Shown here: in pieces, positions 1 to 11,342 of the stretch
How the letters are laid out: every line of letters starts with the position of its first letter
Numbering within the stretch: position 1 is the stretch's first letter
Source: Narthecium ossifragum
Taxonomy: Eukaryota > Streptophyta > Magnoliopsida > Dioscoreales > Nartheciaceae
Direction of reading: 5' to 3'
NCBI GenBank assembly: GCA_963920575.1
Contig: OY986964.1
Location: 11,778,663 to 11,842,662 of the forward strand
Length of the DNA stretch: 64,000 nucleotides
The notes under the pieces: generated by a model
The model's database searches: none
The model's input: the letters and a program-made list of their open reading frames with translations, nothing else
Told to the model about the DNA's origin: nothing
Program-made: the position numbers and the translations under genes

Positions 1-1192
1 CAATCTGCAACACAATGAGCCTTTCTACTCTTATCCTAGTACTTATGATGATCATGTGCATGATACTTATGTTGCTACTTCCCATAATGTGCATGTTGAT
101 GAGCCTAACACGTATGAAGCATGTGTCAATGATTTTAGCGCTTGTGATGCTTACATCCATGATTTTAATGCTTATGGTTCACATGCTCAAGATGTTCATG
201 TTGAAGATGCATATGCTCATGACTGTAGTGCTAGTGTGCATGTTCAAAATTCTAGCCCTATTGATGCACAAGCTATTGATTCTAGTATGTGTGATGCATA
301 TGTACATGATTTTAGCGCTCATACGCATGTTCATGATACTAACATTCCCTATGCCTATGCTCATGATTCCAATGTTAGTAATGCACATGTTCATGTCCCT
401 GATGCTGCCAACGCACATGGTTCTCCTCAACTTTCTATAGCAGAGATTTTGGACTTACTTAAGGAGGCTAAAACCAAGCCTAATTTTGACTCTTTCATTC
501 TGCAGTTACTTATGAAGGACGATGAGAAGGCACGCCAACTATGCGAGGTAATCACATCTTTTAGCGTGCACGAACTCGGATGGACACGTCATATGGAAGA
601 AGCCGAAGTACTCCAGTACGGGCCGGCCAGCAACGAGGAAGATCTGGAAGATTTCCAAGACCACCACGACCAGGTATTCATTGAACCTCCATCGGCTGAA
701 CTTCAAGTCATTGCTTCTAAGCCACGAGGTATATTTTCAGTGTTTATTTCATCTCCTTGGATAGTTAGAAAGAACATGACCTTGATAGATATTTTTAAAC
801 TTCGACGGATTTATTTCAGATTTTGTGATCTTACCATCCTTGACCACGAGCATGATGGCATTATTGATAGGTCATTGGATGAGTCACAGACACTTCAGCA
901 CAATGATGACATTATTGATAGGTCATTGAATGAGTCACTGATGCTTGAACACAATGATGATACATATTTCTATTTGAGAGATCCAGCTACCTTGTTTATT
1001 GGTTTTAAAATGCAAAAGCTAGTTCTCCCACTTGTAATATGCCACTTGGATTCACATGGTGAATTACCCTTGGTGATACTACTAAGGTTAACCCTTCAGA
1101 TCATGGCACTTACTGATTTTGCATATCATCGTGCTAGGGCACGGCCGCCAAGGGCGCGGTTAAAAATCCTTGTCTTATATATAGTAGTTTAG
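1..1192 (+). pseudogene. Histidine/aspartate-rich ORF in the body of an Athila-like retroelement (partial)
   Basis: One frame stays open from the window edge to about 1190. The first ~120 residues are a degenerate repeat built on Ala-Tyr-Val-His-Asp-Phe-Ser-Ala-like blocks, giving a composition dominated by H, D, A and S. It continues into a more ordinary acidic stretch (SIAEILDLLKEAKTKPNFDS and onward) and two 17-residue repeats. I do not recognise a domain. It lies upstream of Athila-type pol remnants on the same strand, so it is probably a gag-side or extra ORF of the same element. It has no credible start in the window. It could be a rearranged gag C-terminus; no function can be assigned. 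Confidence 0.4.
854..955 (+). repeat. Two tandem 51-bp repeats
   Basis: Two adjacent 51-bp copies (854-904 and 905-955) encode IIDRSL(D/N)ES blocks of 17 residues. They differ at a handful of positions and preserve the reading frame of the surrounding ORF. Confidence 0.8.
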
Positions 1193-1218
1193 TTTGCTCG
1201 ATTTGCTTTCTTGTATGC

Positions 1219-1836
1219 TTGAGAATGTTTGAGTTATTTTTATGTTGTGTGCTTGCATGTTTGCTTTTGTTTTTGGTTTGTTTTGCTTTTGTTCTTAGGT
1301 GCTCCATCAGTCCCCGCTTTCCCGTGGAGAACATTGTCGCTGATCATCTATCAAGGTTGATGGTGGAAGTAGCGGAAAATGAGCCATCAATTATGGATGA
1401 CTTCCCTGATGCGCAACTCTTTTCAGTTGCACGGCTGCCTTGGTATGCGCACATTGTTAATTACTTAGCGACAGGTCAGGAACGGAAACTCCAGCTGTCT
1501 GAGCTAGAGGAACTCAGCAATGATGCTTATGAGAGCTCCCGAATCTTCAAGGCAAAGACAAAGGCCTACCATGACAAGAAGATCCTGCGAAAGAAAGTCG
1601 AAAAACAAGTTTATCTGTATGACGCACGACTACACCTCCATCCTGGGAAGTTGCGATCACGCTGGACAGGCCCCTTCACCGTTAGCAGGATATTTGAGAA
1701 TGGGGTTGTGGAAGTTGAAGACCCAAAGGATGGGAGGTTGTTTACGGTCAATGGACAGCGCTTGAAACAGATTCCAGAGAAAGCGGACCTTGAGGAGCAC
1801 ACCGTTTCTCTCGTAGACCCTGTCTACGAGGGATGA
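1219..1836 (+). pseudogene. Athila-type Ty3/gypsy pol remnant: RNase H tail fused to integrase C-terminus
   Basis: The frame reads VENIVADHLSRL, the conserved end of the gypsy RNase H region, then PWYAHIVNYLATGQ, which normally leads into the integrase zinc finger. It jumps directly to ERKLQLSELEELSNDAYESS and the integrase C-terminal domain (HPGKLRSRWTGPFTV, then VNGQRLK). The integrase HHCC finger and DDE catalytic core are absent, as are protease and reverse transcriptase upstream. The first ~30 residues of the open frame come from T-rich non-coding DNA. This is a large in-frame internal deletion of an Athila-lineage polyprotein, so the element cannot mobilise itself. Confidence 0.85.
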
Positions 1837-2999
1837 TCTTTCTACTATCTATTATTTTCCTTTTTGATTAGGTTAGTTTGTTTTAGTTTGTTTGCTTTCA
1901 TTCTCATTTGCTTTTGTTTGCTATTTTATGTTTTTAGGATGCTTGAACTTCCGTCTTCCTTGCTTGTGAAATTCGGCTACAATGGAGAGCCCTGTGCAAG
2001 ATTTCAGATATTCTGTCAGGTGGCCTCGCTCTTATTTCGATTTCCTATTTTTATTTCTGTCATATATGAAAATTCAGCCAACACCCTTCTGCTTATTTAC
2101 ATGATTAGCACACATTGAGGACAATGTGAATTTCAGGTTGGGGGGTGTAGGCATGCATGACCTTATGCATGCTACCTTATTGAGTTTAATAGTGTTGAAT
2201 TGATTATGTTAATAGAAATTGTACATGAGCTGAAATTTTTTATGCTTATTATGCATGTTGCTTTCATATGGATTGACCTATACATTGATTGCATGCGTGA
2301 TAATTTGAAGGTAGAACATCATGTGATTCACACACGAACACTTTATGTGCGGTGGTAATAATACTCACCAGAGGAATGACCATGCTATTGTTAATCTAGA
2401 CCATGATTTCAGCATTAGCTAGTGTTGAGTATTGCATGCAGAGGAAAAAAAAAGGAGAGAAAAAGTTCTGGAGCTTGTTCAAGCTGTGCCTAAACAACTA
2501 TTAAGTGATATACTGAGTAACCGGGTGTTCTTGCCTCAGGAAGCAGGGAGCTCGCGTAAAAAGGTAGATCCACTTATAGCTATAAAAAAAATTATTAAGT
2601 GTTTTGCTAAGTAACCGGGTCTCTGCGCCTCAAGAAGCGGAAAGTGCTCGTGTAAAAAGGCAAAGTGTCTGATAGTTGAAAAGAAAAAAAGAAAGAAAGA
2701 GCATGCTATACTTAAAGTGTGAGGGTTGGATGATTGTTCATGAAGATATTAGTGTGTTTGGACTAATGGTGGGTAGAAGTTGCTTCTGGATGGTGATTAG
2801 CATGTTTTGACGTGTAGAAGTTGATTTCATGTGTTGGTAGTATGTGTATAAGTATAAGAAGTTTCCATGCTCTGTACTGCATAAAACACTATTGACTTGA
2901 TAAGATAGAATTTTTATCATGCATGTCTACATCCTTAAACCGTTAGTGTGCTTAATTATATTCTATGCGCTTTGAATTGCTAGAGACTAGCAATAAGCT
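1837..2999 (+). other. Non-coding 3' region of the Athila-like element
   Basis: Between the pol stop and the polypurine tract the DNA is AT-rich with no convincing gene. Athila elements usually carry an env-like or long non-coding segment here. A short G-rich stretch near 2139-2147 resembles an additional polypurine tract. It contains the 94-bp repeats listed separately. Confidence 0.6.
2500..2662 (+). repeat. Two ~94-bp tandem repeats with AGTAACCGGG core
   Basis: AGTAACCGGG occurs at 2516 and 2610, each followed by a GCCTCA block and then CG(C/T)GTAAAAAGG. A related motif occurs inverted at 14.50-14.61 kb and 16.34-16.38 kb in a second Athila-like element, so this is a family feature of the 3' region. 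Confidence 0.7.
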
Positions 3000-3011
3000 G
3001 GTTGGGGGGTG
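3000..3011 (+). other. Polypurine tract of the Athila-like element
   Basis: GGTTGGGGGGTG lies immediately before the LTR start TGATGAGTGC, the expected plus-strand priming position. Confidence 0.8.
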
Positions 3012-4726
3012 TGATGAGTGCATGAAAGTGCACTCTGAACAACCTTATAACCATCTCCATTGCTAGATTATTATCCTTAATCAGCATCTTTATTACTATT
3101 TTTATATCTATATGTTGCTTCACATTGTTGTTTGGAAAATGCAGGAAATTGGAGCTAAAAGAAGATGAAAAGAGTATATGGATCATATTCAAAAATTAAT
3201 CTGTACCTGCTCATGAAGAACCAGATGATGTGCCATATATGGTTGGAAAGCTCTTGAAGTCTAGATTCTGGAGAATTTTACGGTTCGTGATTCCGAGTTT
3301 CCTAGAGGAAGTTACGGCAATTTTAGTACCGATGGCGCAGTCTGAAGGGCAGAACCGAAAATAAGCTGGAAGTCCGATCGATCCGCCGATCGATCGGACC
3401 ACGCAGAAACGTGACAGAACATGTATTTTTCAGCCATAAGGGGTCCGATCGATTTCTCCATCGCTCCTACGGGGTCCGATCGATCCGACACCAATGGTCC
3501 GATCGATCGGACTCAAAAATAGCCAAAAACAGCGGATTTTTATGCAACTGATCGATCCAACACTCATAATCCGATCGATCGGACTTGGGAATTAAAGGTT
3601 GACAGAACGTATGCTTTCTAGAGGAACACGGTTCGATCGATCCATCCATCGCTCGGACTCGGGCGTACATAGAAGTTGAAGATTCTAATGAGACCGATCG
3701 ATCCAACATCTCGAGGAGGATCGATCGGACGTTCCCAGTGAATTAAATCAACGGTTTAGATCAAATCCGTTGATGGAGAGACTTTGGGGCTATAAATAGG
3801 ACTCTTTCTAGGGTTTGAGGGGGACTTCTTGGACGTTTTTGGAGGCTCTTTTCGGGACGTTTCCCAAAGGAAGAAGATGAAGGAATCTCCATCCATGGCC
3901 GAGTAATCCGCGGGCATGGCGGACGGATGATCTAGCGAGGACTAGGGCTTCTTCTCCAACAATGGTTCATAGTTTTAATCTTTATTGTTAAACTCTTTTT
4001 ATGTATTGGATCTTCACAGATTGCTTTGTGGTTAAACATTATTATAAATCCAGTCATGCTTCTTTTATGATAGTGTGATCCCATAATTATCTCTTTTGAT
4101 TCTCCTACCGAGTTTTGCGAGACCTTTGCTATGCATTGCCCGTAGTGACAGCTGGTATTGTGTATTCTTAGGGATCTGGTAAGACAAGGTTGGGGCTCTA
4201 TCCCGTGAGATCTTTGCTATGCATTGCCGATTGTGAGAGTTGGTATTGTGTATTCTTAGGGATCCGGTTAGAGTTAGGGCTTTGTCCCGATGAACTTTTG
4301 CTGCGCGTTGCCTGTAGTGACAGCCGGTATCGTGTATTCTTAGGTTTGGTTGGATGAAGTTAGAACTATAAAAAGGAAGAACCAATCATAGGAAGAGATA
4401 TTTATATTTTATCAGATTCATAATTCTATATCTTCCGGTTAAGGCGATTGGGATGTGAATCTCTTAACTGAGTATTATATGAACCATTGAGAAGAGAAGA
4501 ACCTAAATCCGAGTGACGTGATTCCTGAAGCCTAGCCTCATTCAAATCTTGATTTCTTTCGTTAACTTTATCTTACCATTACATCTCCGATCTATTTTCT
4601 TAACTTTTTACGCTCTTGCTTGTTTTCGATACATTGTTATCTGTGTTTCTGGATCTTTCCTGCTTGTCTCTCTGTGGGATTCGACCTCTCTTATGCTGTA
4701 CTGCACCGCGACCGCTGTGCGTAACA
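3012..4726 (+). mobile_element. 3' LTR of the Athila-like element
   Basis: This 1715-bp LTR begins TGATGAGTGCATG directly after the polypurine tract and ends in GCGTAACA. A TATA box (TATAAATAG, 3791-3799) marks the promoter, and nine exact GATCGATC motifs lie in U3 before it. The 5' LTR is outside the window, so the target-site duplication cannot be checked. It truncates the Mutator-like element to its right. Confidence 0.85.
3376..3726 (+). repeat. GATCGATC palindrome cluster in LTR U3
   Basis: Nine exact copies start at 3376, 3388, 3478, 3501, 3550, 3573, 3635, 3696 and 3719. Several extend to the perfect 16-bp palindrome GTCCGATCGATCGGAC. The last copy ends 64 bp before the TATA box. Confidence 0.9.
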
Positions 4727-4739
4727 CATTTGAGCGACA

Positions 4740-5838
4740 TCAGCCGGCCATCTTGCCCACCCATCAAAGTATTCGCCTCCCTGGAAGAAGCAGACAACAC
4801 AAGGTATGGTAGGGGAAAATCTTTTACTCAATACTAATGGCTTCGTGATGCTTTCTAACGCTTCCCTACAATGGCTCAGTTGTGACATCGATACTATGTT
4901 TCTTGAGACGGCACGTGGTTTGGGCGACATTGATCTGAACGTCCCCTTGGTGCCAGCACCGGACGAGGTCGAAATTTTTCTCGACGTGGTGGAGGAGATA
5001 TCGCTCAATGCCCTCACACCGGAGGCGGAAGGGTAAAAAAGTTTACTGGCGTGCACAGTTTATGCGAGTATGATAAATACACGCGCACATTTCTGCGCGT
5101 AGTTAATGCTTGATACTTTCTACGCGCGTATAGTAATAACCACACGGGGAAATTCATCGGTCATAGATGTGCATGTAGTTAGTATTTTATGCGCGTTTGT
5201 GAACGACGCGCGCGAATTTATGCGCGTACTTAAAGACGCGTGTAAATATTTTCACTTGTGCACATTTGAGAAACGCGAGTATTTTTTTGTGCGTCTTTAA
5301 TATATTTCCTGCGCGTCTTTATTGTGGTTCTTGCGCGCGCATAGTGATCACCGCGCGTGTGAGTTCGTCAATTTTTATGAGTATTATTTCTTTGGCGTTC
5401 ACAGGCTAGACAGTCGACCCGAAGTGAACATGCACGACATGCACGATGAAATTTATTTTGGCGATGATTGTGATCCTGATTGTGAAGAACATGAATTGCC
5501 TGTTTGTGAGCCCGTAGAAGACGGAAAAGACGAGTACATCCTCGACTCGAAACACCCGAAGCTCGAGAGGTTTTCTTTCTAAGCGCACCGAAACCATTTG
5601 TCGGACAGTCCTTTCCTGATAGTAAGCAACTGAGACTTGCGCTCGCAAGATACGCAATCACGCGCCGGTTCGAGTATATCACAAAAAAGTGTAGTGAACA
5701 GAAGGTTCTTGTGCGTTGTGTGGAAAGTAACTGTACATGGAAGGTGATTGGTAGGAAGGTGCCCGGAAATCGCGCTTTTCGGATAAGGAAATTTGTCAAC
5801 GACCACACGTGCAAGAGGACAATGATCGGTCATGGTCA
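4740..5838 (+). pseudogene. MuDR-family transposase, N-terminal part (broken, runs into gap)
   Basis: Three segments can be joined. The first (about 4740-5036) encodes CPPIKVFASLEE and, after a frame change, an acidic stretch ending LNALTPEAEG. A putative intron follows. The second (about 5403-5580) is the acidic MHDEIYFGDDCDPDCEEHE region. The third (about 5579-5838) carries the MULE DNA-binding domain pattern: F-V-G-Q-S-F-P-D, LALARYAI, a cysteine pair in RCVESNCTWKV and the HTC of NDHTCKR. A frame change between segments two and three breaks the ORF. The catalytic DDE region would lie beyond the gap. A homologous fragment sits at 61.6-61.9 kb. Confidence 0.75.
5037..5402 (+). other. CGCG-rich AT-rich intron-like segment
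   Basis: This stretch between two transposase coding segments contains about a dozen CGCG cores (ACGCGT, TGCGCGTA, CGCGCG) in otherwise AT-rich DNA. Similar motif-dense DNA occurs at 9.63-9.99 kb and around 61.2-61.3 and 62.0-62.1 kb, always inside Mutator-like elements. Confidence 0.6.
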
Positions 5839-6038
5839 NNNNNNNNNNNNNNNNNNNNNNNNNNNNNNNNNNNNNNNNNNNNNNNNNNNNNNNNNNNNNN
5901 NNNNNNNNNNNNNNNNNNNNNNNNNNNNNNNNNNNNNNNNNNNNNNNNNNNNNNNNNNNNNNNNNNNNNNNNNNNNNNNNNNNNNNNNNNNNNNNNNNNN
6001 NNNNNNNNNNNNNNNNNNNNNNNNNNNNNNNNNNNNNN
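5839..6038. other. Assembly gap (200 N)
   Basis: Exactly 200 N characters; a conventional placeholder size, so the true length is unknown. Confidence 1.
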
Positions 6039-6240
6039 CTACCAATATTTGTAGTTACTTCCCATAATTGTAGTTACTTTTCCATAATTTGTAGTTACTA
6101 TCCCAGAAAAAGGTAGGAAAACTGGGAAGTAACTACCAATATTTGTAGTTATTTCCCATAAATTGGTAATTACTTCCAAATATTTGGGAATCACTTTCAT
6201 TATTTTGTAGTCACATCCCAATATTTAGTAATTACTTTAA
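6039..6240 (+). repeat. Short AT-rich tandem repeats
   Basis: Imperfect copies of a unit resembling ATTTGTAGTTACTTCCCATA are repeated right up to the gap, which probably explains why assembly failed there. Confidence 0.7.
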
Positions 6241-6684
6241 AAAAAATTCCGCAAAAAATTCCTATATTCCATTAATTTTCCCTACTTTTATGCCATTTTT
6301 CCATTTTTTTTCGCATATTTTCCTATTTCCCATTAATTTTTTCTACTTTTCAGTAATTTCCGTTTTTACCGTTAATGCCTGCTCCCAAAAAAATTCCAAA
6401 TTATTTTTATATTTTCCGGTATTTTTTTATACTTTTCTTCTATTTTTTCTCATTTTTTCCAGCAATTTCCCTATTTTCTGGTATTTTCCATCTATTTTCC
6501 AGTATTTTCGTTTTTCCTATTAATGCCCCCATTAATGCATGCATCCAGCCATAAAGTGGATGCCTTCATGCCTTCCATGTATTGGGAATAGGTGTATATA
6601 TTCCCAACCACTCCATTTAATGCCAACCACCTAATTCAAAACTATTCATCCATCTCTCATTTAAAAAAATACATAAATGGTATT
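6241..6684. other. Pyrimidine-rich low-complexity DNA
   Basis: Plus strand dominated by TTTTCC and TTTTCCCATT runs. No gene is visible. A matching purine-rich stretch lies at 18.11-18.22 kb in the other Athila-like body. Confidence 0.6.
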
Positions 6685-8085
6685 TGATACGAGTCGATCC
6701 GACTCGACCAACTGGACCCGAACCCAGAAGAGGAACCAAGCTGGTTCAACCTCTTTCCTAGTTTGACTTGGACTTCCCTAGTTCAAACTAGAGTATTTAA
6801 TTAGTATTTATCATTAGTCTTTTATTGAGTCCTAGTTGATGGTTAGGAATTAATTAAGAGTCCCTTTGATTTAGGAAGTTGAGTTGAGTCAGAAACCTTA
6901 TTACTTGCTAATTAAGCAAGGGGGTTTTTCTAGTGGATTAGGACTCTGTCAGGTCTCTATAAAAGGACCTTAGTAGTTTGTATTAGGTTATAATGATGAT
7001 GATGAAAGATGCATGATGAATGAAGAGTTATGAATTATTAGGAGTAGTTGATAAATTATCATAGGAGTAGAGATAATATAGCTTCCACCAAATATCCATT
7101 ATAAATCCACCTTCTTCCCCGTCGGTCATCTTCTCCGCAGCCGGCACCGCCTCCACCAGTGTTTCTCTCTTCCCGTCACTTTCTCTCTCTGCCACGTCAG
7201 CGACCCCACCGCCACGTCAGCGCCACGTCACCCGCACTATTCATCGTCTCCCTCCTCAAGTCATACCCTCGCTCCCGCCGATCTCCACCGCCGTTCCCTC
7301 TCCGGCCACCCCCGTCGCCACCTAAACCCTCCATCGTCTTCCCCTAAGCCTCACGACTCCGGACAGCACCCTTACCGCCTCCTCCGTCCTCTCCGGCGCC
7401 TTCCCCGGCAAGCCCGACCTTCATCCTCACTACCATCACCCGCGTCCGTCCCAGATATCACTCATAACCCATCCTAAACCCTTCCTCGTCTCTCCACGAC
7501 CCTTTCCCGACCATCTTCCCGACGTCCCAAGCCCCAGCCGAGCTCCCCGTCGTCCCCGACGCCGGTGAACCCAAACCCCCACCGTCCATCTCTCAGATCC
7601 GGCCGATCCGCCACCTACCTCACCGATCCGAGCCGGTAGATCTCATCCCCACCTCCAGGCGACCCTTCCTGGAAGTATCCCGACCGCCACCGCCGTCCCT
7701 ACGCCGGCGATCTACTCCGGCGAACCACAGCCCTTGGATCAACTCCGGTTCAGCCCAACCAAGTTGGCTCAGCCAACTCTAACTTGGTTCAGCCAGCCAG
7801 TTGATTCAGACTTAGCCCACTCTGATTTGGCTCAGCCACTTAACCCACTCCTAGCCTGTTCAGCCAAGCCATTAAACCCAATCCGAGCCAGATTCAATTC
7901 CAAGAGCCAATCAACCAATCCAGACTTGACCCAGTCGAGTCCTACCCCAATCTGAGCCAAATCTGAACCAGATTCGATCCAGCTTCAGCCCATTGGACTC
8001 AAATCAAGTCCGATCAGGCCGATTCTGATCGATTGGAGCAGTAGAGACCCATTACGAGAGGATCACGAGTAGACCGCTCGTAACA
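6685..8085 (+). mobile_element. Solo LTR with 5-bp target duplication GTATT
   Basis: The 1401-bp segment starts TGATACGAGTC and ends GCTCGTAACA, flanked by GTATT at 6680-6684 and 8086-8090. A TATA-like CTATAAAAGG near 6958 fits a plus-strand LTR promoter. The downstream GC-rich part (7.08-7.7 kb) opens several proline/serine-rich frames, which I treat as chance. No internal domain is present, so this is a solo LTR; family not recognised, most likely Ty3/gypsy. Confidence 0.8.
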
Positions 8086-8090
8086 GTATT

Positions 8091-8214
8091 CTAGAGATAA
8101 AAAAAGTACAGCTGTCCAAAAGGGGACTAAATGGCTTAAAATCTTTCAAGGAGACTATACAGCAAATAAAATCTCCAAAAGAGACTAAACACCAATTTTC
8201 CATAATTTGTTATT
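8091..8214. other. Unassigned MULE DNA
   Basis: Contains repeated GGGACTAAA / GAGACTAAA blocks of the kind found near MULE ends; nothing codes here. Confidence 0.4.
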
Positions 8215-10165
8215 CTCGATGTTCAACTTCCTGATAGCATTATCCTGATCGACAGTCCTCCGAGCCAATGTATCCACGGCCGATCTCAGCTGGACACAAG
8301 TGTGCGAAACATGGTTAAGTACGCACAAAAAATTCAAAAAATACGCGCATGAAAGAAATTAATAACGAGTAAGATAGATCACAACGCGTTAAACAAATAA
8401 CAACAACGAGTAAAATCGATCATAATGATGAGTACCTGATCCAGCTTAGACTCAATACTTGGGCTTGCCTCGTGAGCTGCGGCATGGGCGCTCGCGGTCG
8501 AACCCGGCATGGACATGAACTCAGTGCGCCTAATGGGCTCGTCTTGGTTCTCGGATAATGCATCAGAAGTCCCAGCCACCGTCATCATACTTTGTGATGG
8601 CTCGGGTCGCCTGGATTCTATAAGGTACAAGTTACATTCCTCGTCGGTGTACACCATCTACAAACTTGAAAACCAACAGTTAGTATACATTCCAAAAAAT
8701 ACGACTAACAAGAAAACAAAATAAGTTGTACAAAGACATTGCCTGTGTTGTAGTTCCTTGTGTAACAGTGTCGGTGAGGTTCGCCCTCCTCAATAGCTTT
8801 ACATCTCCCCACCTCATCATGCGTGGGATGGTGCCCACGATGGTTGGTGCCCTACTACCGGTAATCTCATAATACCATATGAGTAGAACAGCAGTGCAGC
8901 CGTAAACATATGTACATGCTCTGCCAGATCTCTCCGTCTTCGACGGCACCCTCCACCGTCTGTGAGCCTTGCCGACCTCAGTCTTAAGGTGCTCGTGAAC
9001 GATACTGGCCCAGTCAAATTTGTGCAGTGAGTGAAGATCTTCTAAAAGGGGCACTAGGTCTGCGGGGGTGGTGTAGTTGGACCTCGGGAACAAGAACACA
9101 GTGAACATGTACAGAATGAAGAAGCGGCAGAAATCATAAACGTCCTCCTCTTCGCCCTTGCCCTTGAGATCTTCCAAGATGTCCTCGACACGAATAGATG
9201 TAAAGTCCAGCTCAACGGTGCGTCTGCGGTAGAAAGGAATACTTAACAGCTGCCGCCGCATCTTTTTCCGCTTTAGGCGAGAACCGCCCATAGGTAGTCC
9301 GACGATAACTGCAACGTCTTCTGGTCTTAGTTCGACGTTGCTGCCTTGGACCACGAACCGTAAACCTCCCTGGTTATGCTGCATAATGTGGTCGAGGAGG
9401 ACATTGTCTTGTTTAATCTTTGGTAATTAGAGTAGATGGGCGAAGGGAGTCTGGCGAATGATGCGTGCATGTTCTTCAGTCATATATTCGCCGGCGGCCT
9501 CTGCTATCTTCTGCGCGAAGCAGCGGCTTGCGAACGGAGTGCAGCCGGCCTCCAGCAATCCTTCTTCACCGCTGCTAGTCTCTGCGGCTAACAGGAGATA
9601 TGATTTTGAGTTAACACAAGTAATTACTGAAAGACACACAACAGAATGCAATATACTCATAGTTAAATAGCGCATAGACAACACCTTAACAATGCGTAAT
9701 AAAACCATCACAACGCGTATAAAATGAGAAATGTGCGCACGATGAAAAAGTATGCGTATAAACAATTAACTGTGCGCATATACAGAATGAAGTTCAAATG
9801 CGCATATACACACCTTAACGAAGCGTAAAACAACAGAAAGTACGCGTATTTGTTGCGAGACTTCTCATAGAAAGAAATAGATGGGAAAATATGAAAAACT
9901 ACGCGTACAAAGAGATCAATGAGCGCATGGTGCAAAAGTACGCGCGTAGATGTGCACAATATGGAAAAGTACGCGTATAATCACACCGCCTAGGGCAAAT
10001 AAGAAAAAAGGGAAACAATGTGATTGTGATCGTGATCCACATAGGGGTGAAACAGGGCATACCGGAGTCAATATCACCAGAATCCACCGCGGCCTCTTTT
10101 CTCCTCCGCTTTGAACCCTCCGCTTGTCTTCCTTTACCCTTTGCTATCGAGGATTTTTTCTCCAT
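8215..10165 (-). pseudogene. Captured plant gene remnant with a mobile-domain/DUF1985-like N-terminal module
   Basis: Read on the minus strand, exon-like pieces follow in order: a basic start (MEKKSSIAKGKGRQAEGSKR, 10165 downward); a piece near 9.43-9.59 kb with CTPFASRCFAQKI; after one in-frame stop, a long piece (to about 8735) with LRPEDVAVIVGLPMGG, YDFCRFFILYMF and YGCTAVLLIWYYEI; an acidic piece near 8430-8656; and a heptad-like tail near 8215-8300. The order 'short helical module, then GLPxGG, then hydrophobic helices' is typical of the plant mobile domain and DUF1985/Ulp1-associated proteins that MULEs often carry. No Ulp1 protease triad is visible. The internal stop argues for decay. 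Confidence 0.55.
9630..9990 (-). other. CGCGTA-rich intron of the captured gene
   Basis: At least seven CGCG cores, mostly in TACGCG(T/C) context (such as TACGCGTAT and ACGCGTATAA), occur in about 360 bp of AT-rich DNA between coding pieces, plus further ATGCGCAT-type copies. It resembles the intron-like segment at 5037-5402. Confidence 0.6.
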
Positions 10166-10527
10166 CGATGGAAATGGAAGGGGAGGAACTCGGAAACCCC
10201 TTTTCTCTACTGCGATATTTCGATCTCTCGACCTCTCGATCTCGGAAACCCCTTTCTCGAATGCGGATTTGAAACTGAGTGTATGCGGATTTGAAAAGCC
10301 GCATGCGAATCGCTTTTACGCGTATTTATCCGATGCGATGTTTCGAAGTGACGTTGGCTGACACCACCGTACGCATTTAATGCTTTGGCAGCACATACCA
10401 TGGTATGTATGTATGCGAGGGTAAAATTGGAACTTCATTGGCCGGTGGGTATCAAATGGCAAAAAAACATGTTATGGGTATCATTATGCCAAAACGAAAC
10501 ATTTGGGGTATCAAATGGTAAAAAAAT

Positions 10528-11206
10528 TCGTGCATTGTTAAGTGATCCTACTGAGTACAGGAAAGTTGCGGCGCTCTTCAATATTGTACAATATCAAGGC
10601 CTGACATTTCTTATGCATTGAACCGGTTATGTCAGTTCATGTACAACCCACGGAAACCTCACTAGGTTGCAGTAAAAAGTGTACTACGATACTTGAAAGG
10701 AACGATTGATGTTGGTCTTTTATTACACACCTTCCCAAATTAATTTACATGCCTTTAGTGACCCCGACTGGACAGGGAATCCGGATGATCGAAGAAGCAC
10801 CAGGGGATATGGTGTTTTTCTGGGAAAGAATTTAATATCATGGAGTGTGAAAATGTAAGGTGTGGTATCTAGATCAAGCAGAGAAATGACAAGTGCTGAA
10901 CTCTATTGGATCCGCATGTTACTTTGGGAATTGGAAATTGTTTCGCCAACATCACCAGTCCTATGGTGTGACAATATTGGAGCCATTGCATTGGCATCCA
11001 ATCCCGTTTTTCAAGCGAGGACAATACATATATGTTGACGTTGATTATCACTTCATCAAAGAGAAGGTAGCCAATGGAGATATTAAGTACATTTCAACAC
11101 AAGATCATATAGCTGATGTGTTTACAAAAAGACATACAACATCTCGTTTCCAGTTCCTACATAACAAATTGATGGTGTGTGTCCTCCCCATCAGTTTTGT
11201 AGGGGG
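10528..11206 (+). pseudogene. Ty1/copia RNase H region (decayed)
   Basis: Broken frames spell the copia RNase H landmarks in order: ALLSDPTEYRKVAALF (end of RT), [19 protein letters not shown] (first catalytic Asp region), [17 protein letters not shown] (catalytic Glu), WCDNIGAIALASNP (second Asp region), then the VDYHFIKEKV block and the IADVFTK terminus. Several stops and frameshifts interrupt it. The polypurine stretch before 11207 leads straight into an LTR. The upstream part of pol is cut off by the Mutator-like element. Confidence 0.9.
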
Positions 11207-11342
11207 TGTTAGAGTTGAAGATGAACAGCAGCAACAAATCCACAACTTCTTTTTCATATCCAAATTCTTTCAAATTATGTAACTGAAGTAGCTGTTGTAG
11301 GTCCTTTAATTTCTCATTTACTTTCTGAAATTAGATACATAT
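11207..11342 (+). mobile_element. Copia 3' LTR, first part (split by insertion)
   Basis: It starts TGTTAGAG after TAGGGGG and runs to 11342, where the Athila-like element entered. It resumes at about 21002 with the TATA motif CTATAAATAG and ends near 21069 in AACACA. Rejoined length is about 200 bp, short even for copia. Confidence 0.75.

Larger units (their letters stand above)
4727..10527. mobile_element. Mutator-like element with decayed transposase and captured gene
   Basis: Left to right it holds a plus-strand MuDR-type transposase remnant, a 200-N gap, AT-rich repeats, an inserted solo LTR, and a minus-strand gene remnant, as in two-gene MULEs. The left end is lost under the Athila-like LTR. 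The right end near 10.37-10.53 kb carries repeated GGTATCAAATGG blocks of terminal type and abuts copia coding sequence. No target-site duplication can be scored, so limits are approximate. Confidence 0.6.

Noticed and set aside
3376..3726. CRISPR-like array of short palindromic repeats
   Set aside because: Spacing is irregular, the repeats are 8-16 bp, no cas genes exist, and the host is a plant; it lies in an LTR promoter.
7080..7960. Proline/serine-rich genes
   Set aside because: Frames are low-complexity, inside a solo LTR, and match no family.
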